Source: Verrucomicrobiota bacterium (GTDB lineage: Bacteria; Verrucomicrobiota; Verrucomicrobiia; Opitutales; Opitutaceae). Taken from it: a DNA stretch of 8,304 nt. The stretch is from NCBI GenBank assembly GCA_030832235.1, contig JAURJO010000120.1, positions 1-8,304 of the forward strand, given 5' to 3'. The notes beneath the pieces are model-generated. The model searched no databases. It saw nothing but the letters and a program-made list of their open reading frames with translations, and was not told the origin of the DNA. A program made the position numbers and the translations under genes. Positions 7,410 to 8,304 of this stretch are shown piece after piece (the stretch's first letter is position 1; each line of letters begins with the position of its first letter).

Positions 7410-8230
7410 AACTCCGCCGCAGCCGCCTGCTTTCCCTCGTGCGCGAGGGCCAGCTCGTCACCTCGTTCAAGGCCAACCTCAACGACCCGCGCGTCATCGA
7501 GATCGCGGGTCTCTGCGGCTGCGACGCCGTGTGGATCTGCAACGAACACGTCCCCAACGACTGGACTAACCTCGAGCACCAGATACGCGCCGCCCGCCTG
7601 CACGACATGGACTCGCTGGTGCGCATCACCAAGGGATCGTACAGCGACTACATCCGGCCGTTCGAGGCCGACGCCACCGGTATCATCGTCCCGCACGTCG
7701 GCTCGGCCGACGAGGCCCGCCAGATCGTCGATTGGGTGCGCTGCCACCCGGTGGGCAAACGCCCGCTCGACGGCGGCAACACCGATGGCAAGTACTGCCT
7801 GATCCCGATCACGGACTACACCCGGCACACCAACGAGGAGCGGGTCGTTGTGATGCAGATCGAGTCGCCCGAAGCGCTCGCCAACGTCGAGGCTATCGCG
7901 GCCGTGCCCGGCTACAACGGCCTGATGTTCGGCCCCGGTGATTTCAGTCATCGCATCGGCAAGGTCGGGCAAATCGACGACCCCGAGGTGGTCGCGGCCC
8001 GGAAGCGCGTCGCCGCCGCCGCCCGGCGCCACGGGAAGTTCATCATGTCCTCGGGCATCTTCCAGCCGTTCAGCGACCTCGTCGCCGAGGGCACGCAGGT
8101 CTTCAACGTCGGCGCCGACGTACTCGCCCTTGGGGCCTACGTGAAACAGCGTCTCGAACTGATCCGCGGCCACGTCGACGGCCTCCCCGCCGACCTGAAA
8201 CCCAAGGCCCGCTCCCCCTACGGCGGATGA
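7406..8230 (+). CDS. HpcH/HpaI-family class II (metal-dependent) aldolase
   Basis: Predicted aldolase of 274 aa that would cleave or form a 2-keto acid from an aldehyde and pyruvate-like unit in a TIM barrel; substrate unknown. Metal ligands are Glu153 (MQIESPEAL) and Asp179 (FGPGDFSHRIG), with the 26-residue spacing of Glu149/Asp175 in E. coli HpaI. Arg73 (LVRI) matches the substrate-binding Arg70, and His48 (CNEHVPND) matches the catalytic His45. The usual DGEHAPND motif is altered: Cys45 replaces the Asp. The normal YPPxGxRG loop is replaced by HPVGKRPLDGGNTDG (114-128). These changes mark a subfamily distinct from the characterised HpaI, GarL and RhmA enzymes. The ATG at 7406 overlaps the preceding stop as ATGA; the frame stays open further upstream, but residues before MKLRRSRLLS are not family-like. 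Pairing with the oxidoreductase suggests consecutive steps on one substrate. Family assignment is firm, reaction is not. Confidence 0.92.
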   Translation: MKLRRSRLLSLVREGQLVTSFKANLNDPRVIEIAGLCGCDAVWICNEHVPNDWTNLEHQIRAARLHDMDSLVRITKGSYSDYIRPFEADATGIIVPHVGSADEARQIVDWVRCHPVGKRPLDGGNTDGKYCLIPITDYTRHTNEERVVVMQIESPEALANVEAIAAVPGYNGLMFGPGDFSHRIGKVGQIDDPEVVAARKRVAAAARRHGKFIMSSGIFQPFSDLVAEGTQVFNVGADVLALGAYVKQRLELIRGHVDGLPADLKPKARSPYGG

Positions 8231-8274
8231 CAAATGACCGAGGGTCCAAGGGACTAAAAGACCGGCGACCAACC
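8229..8274. repeat. Degenerate 7-8 base tandem repeat, units beginning G(A/T)C
   Basis: Starting in the aldolase stop codon, the sequence divides into GACAAAT, GACCGAGG, GTCCAAGG, GACTAAAA, GACCGGC and GACCAACC, each 7-8 bases, with a loose consensus GACCAAGG. An opposite-orientation version of the unit (CCCCTTGGTCC) lies at the window edge. It looks like a low-complexity array at the 3' end of the operon. The rest of the tail (8275-8292) shows nothing recognisable. Confidence 0.45.
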
Positions 8275-8304
8275 GCCACTCAATACCCTCCGTCCCCTTG
8301 GTCC
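8243..8304. repeat. Imperfect inverted repeat downstream of the aldolase (reaches window edge)
   Basis: GGTCCAAGGGAC (8243-8254) is nearly complementary to GTCCCCTTGGTCC (8292-8304): about 11 pairs with one mismatch and one bulge, separated by 37 bases. It could fold into a 3' hairpin that ends transcription of the two-gene operon or protects its end, or it may be two inverted members of the GACCAAGG repeat. No T tract is visible because the window stops at the arm. Confidence 0.35.

Noticed and set aside
7292..8272. A 326-codon minus-strand open frame opposite the aldolase
   Set aside because: It covers a well-supported aldolase with intact catalytic residues; the antisense translation resembles no family.

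Overview
The window is a GC-rich stretch of bacterial chromosome holding two divergent operons. A Gram-negative host with an outer membrane is implied, because the left two thirds encode an RND tripartite efflux pump. The GC-rich codon use, the weak or absent Shine-Dalgarno sites before three of the five genes, the Gfo/Idh-aldolase pair and the degenerate short repeats in the spacers remind me of Verrucomicrobiota (Opitutaceae-like). That placement is an inference from memory; no marker gene is present to confirm it.

Left operon, minus strand, read from right to left: an MdtA-like periplasmic adaptor (6185 down to 4896), an MdtB-like RND transporter (4899 to 1792), and an MdtC-like RND transporter (from 1795, running off the left edge after 598 residues). 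Both junctions are 4-base ATGA overlaps, so the three genes should be translationally coupled. Two different RND subunits behind one adaptor is the signature of the MdtABC architecture, in which E. coli MdtB and MdtC form a heterotrimer. No outer-membrane TolC-type channel or regulator lies in the window. Just upstream of the mdtA start there is a GC-rich hairpin followed by four T's on the mdtA strand, a possible attenuator or start-masking structure.

Spacer 6186-6446: about 260 bases between divergent starts. It holds that hairpin, one AT-rich patch (6252-6275), a perfect 10-base palindrome (6333-6342) and a degenerate run of CTCCGNG-like units (6382-6408). No consensus promoter can be called.

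Right operon, plus strand: a Gfo/Idh/MocA-type NAD(P)-dependent oxidoreductase (6447-7409) and an HpcH/HpaI-type class II aldolase (7406-8230), again joined by an ATGA overlap. Together they look like a small carbohydrate or sugar-acid pathway whose substrate cannot be read from the sequence. Immediately after the aldolase stop (8229-8274) comes a run of 7-8 base units starting G(A/T)C, and the window ends with a matching motif in the opposite orientation. No RNA genes, CRISPR arrays, transposons or phage genes were seen.
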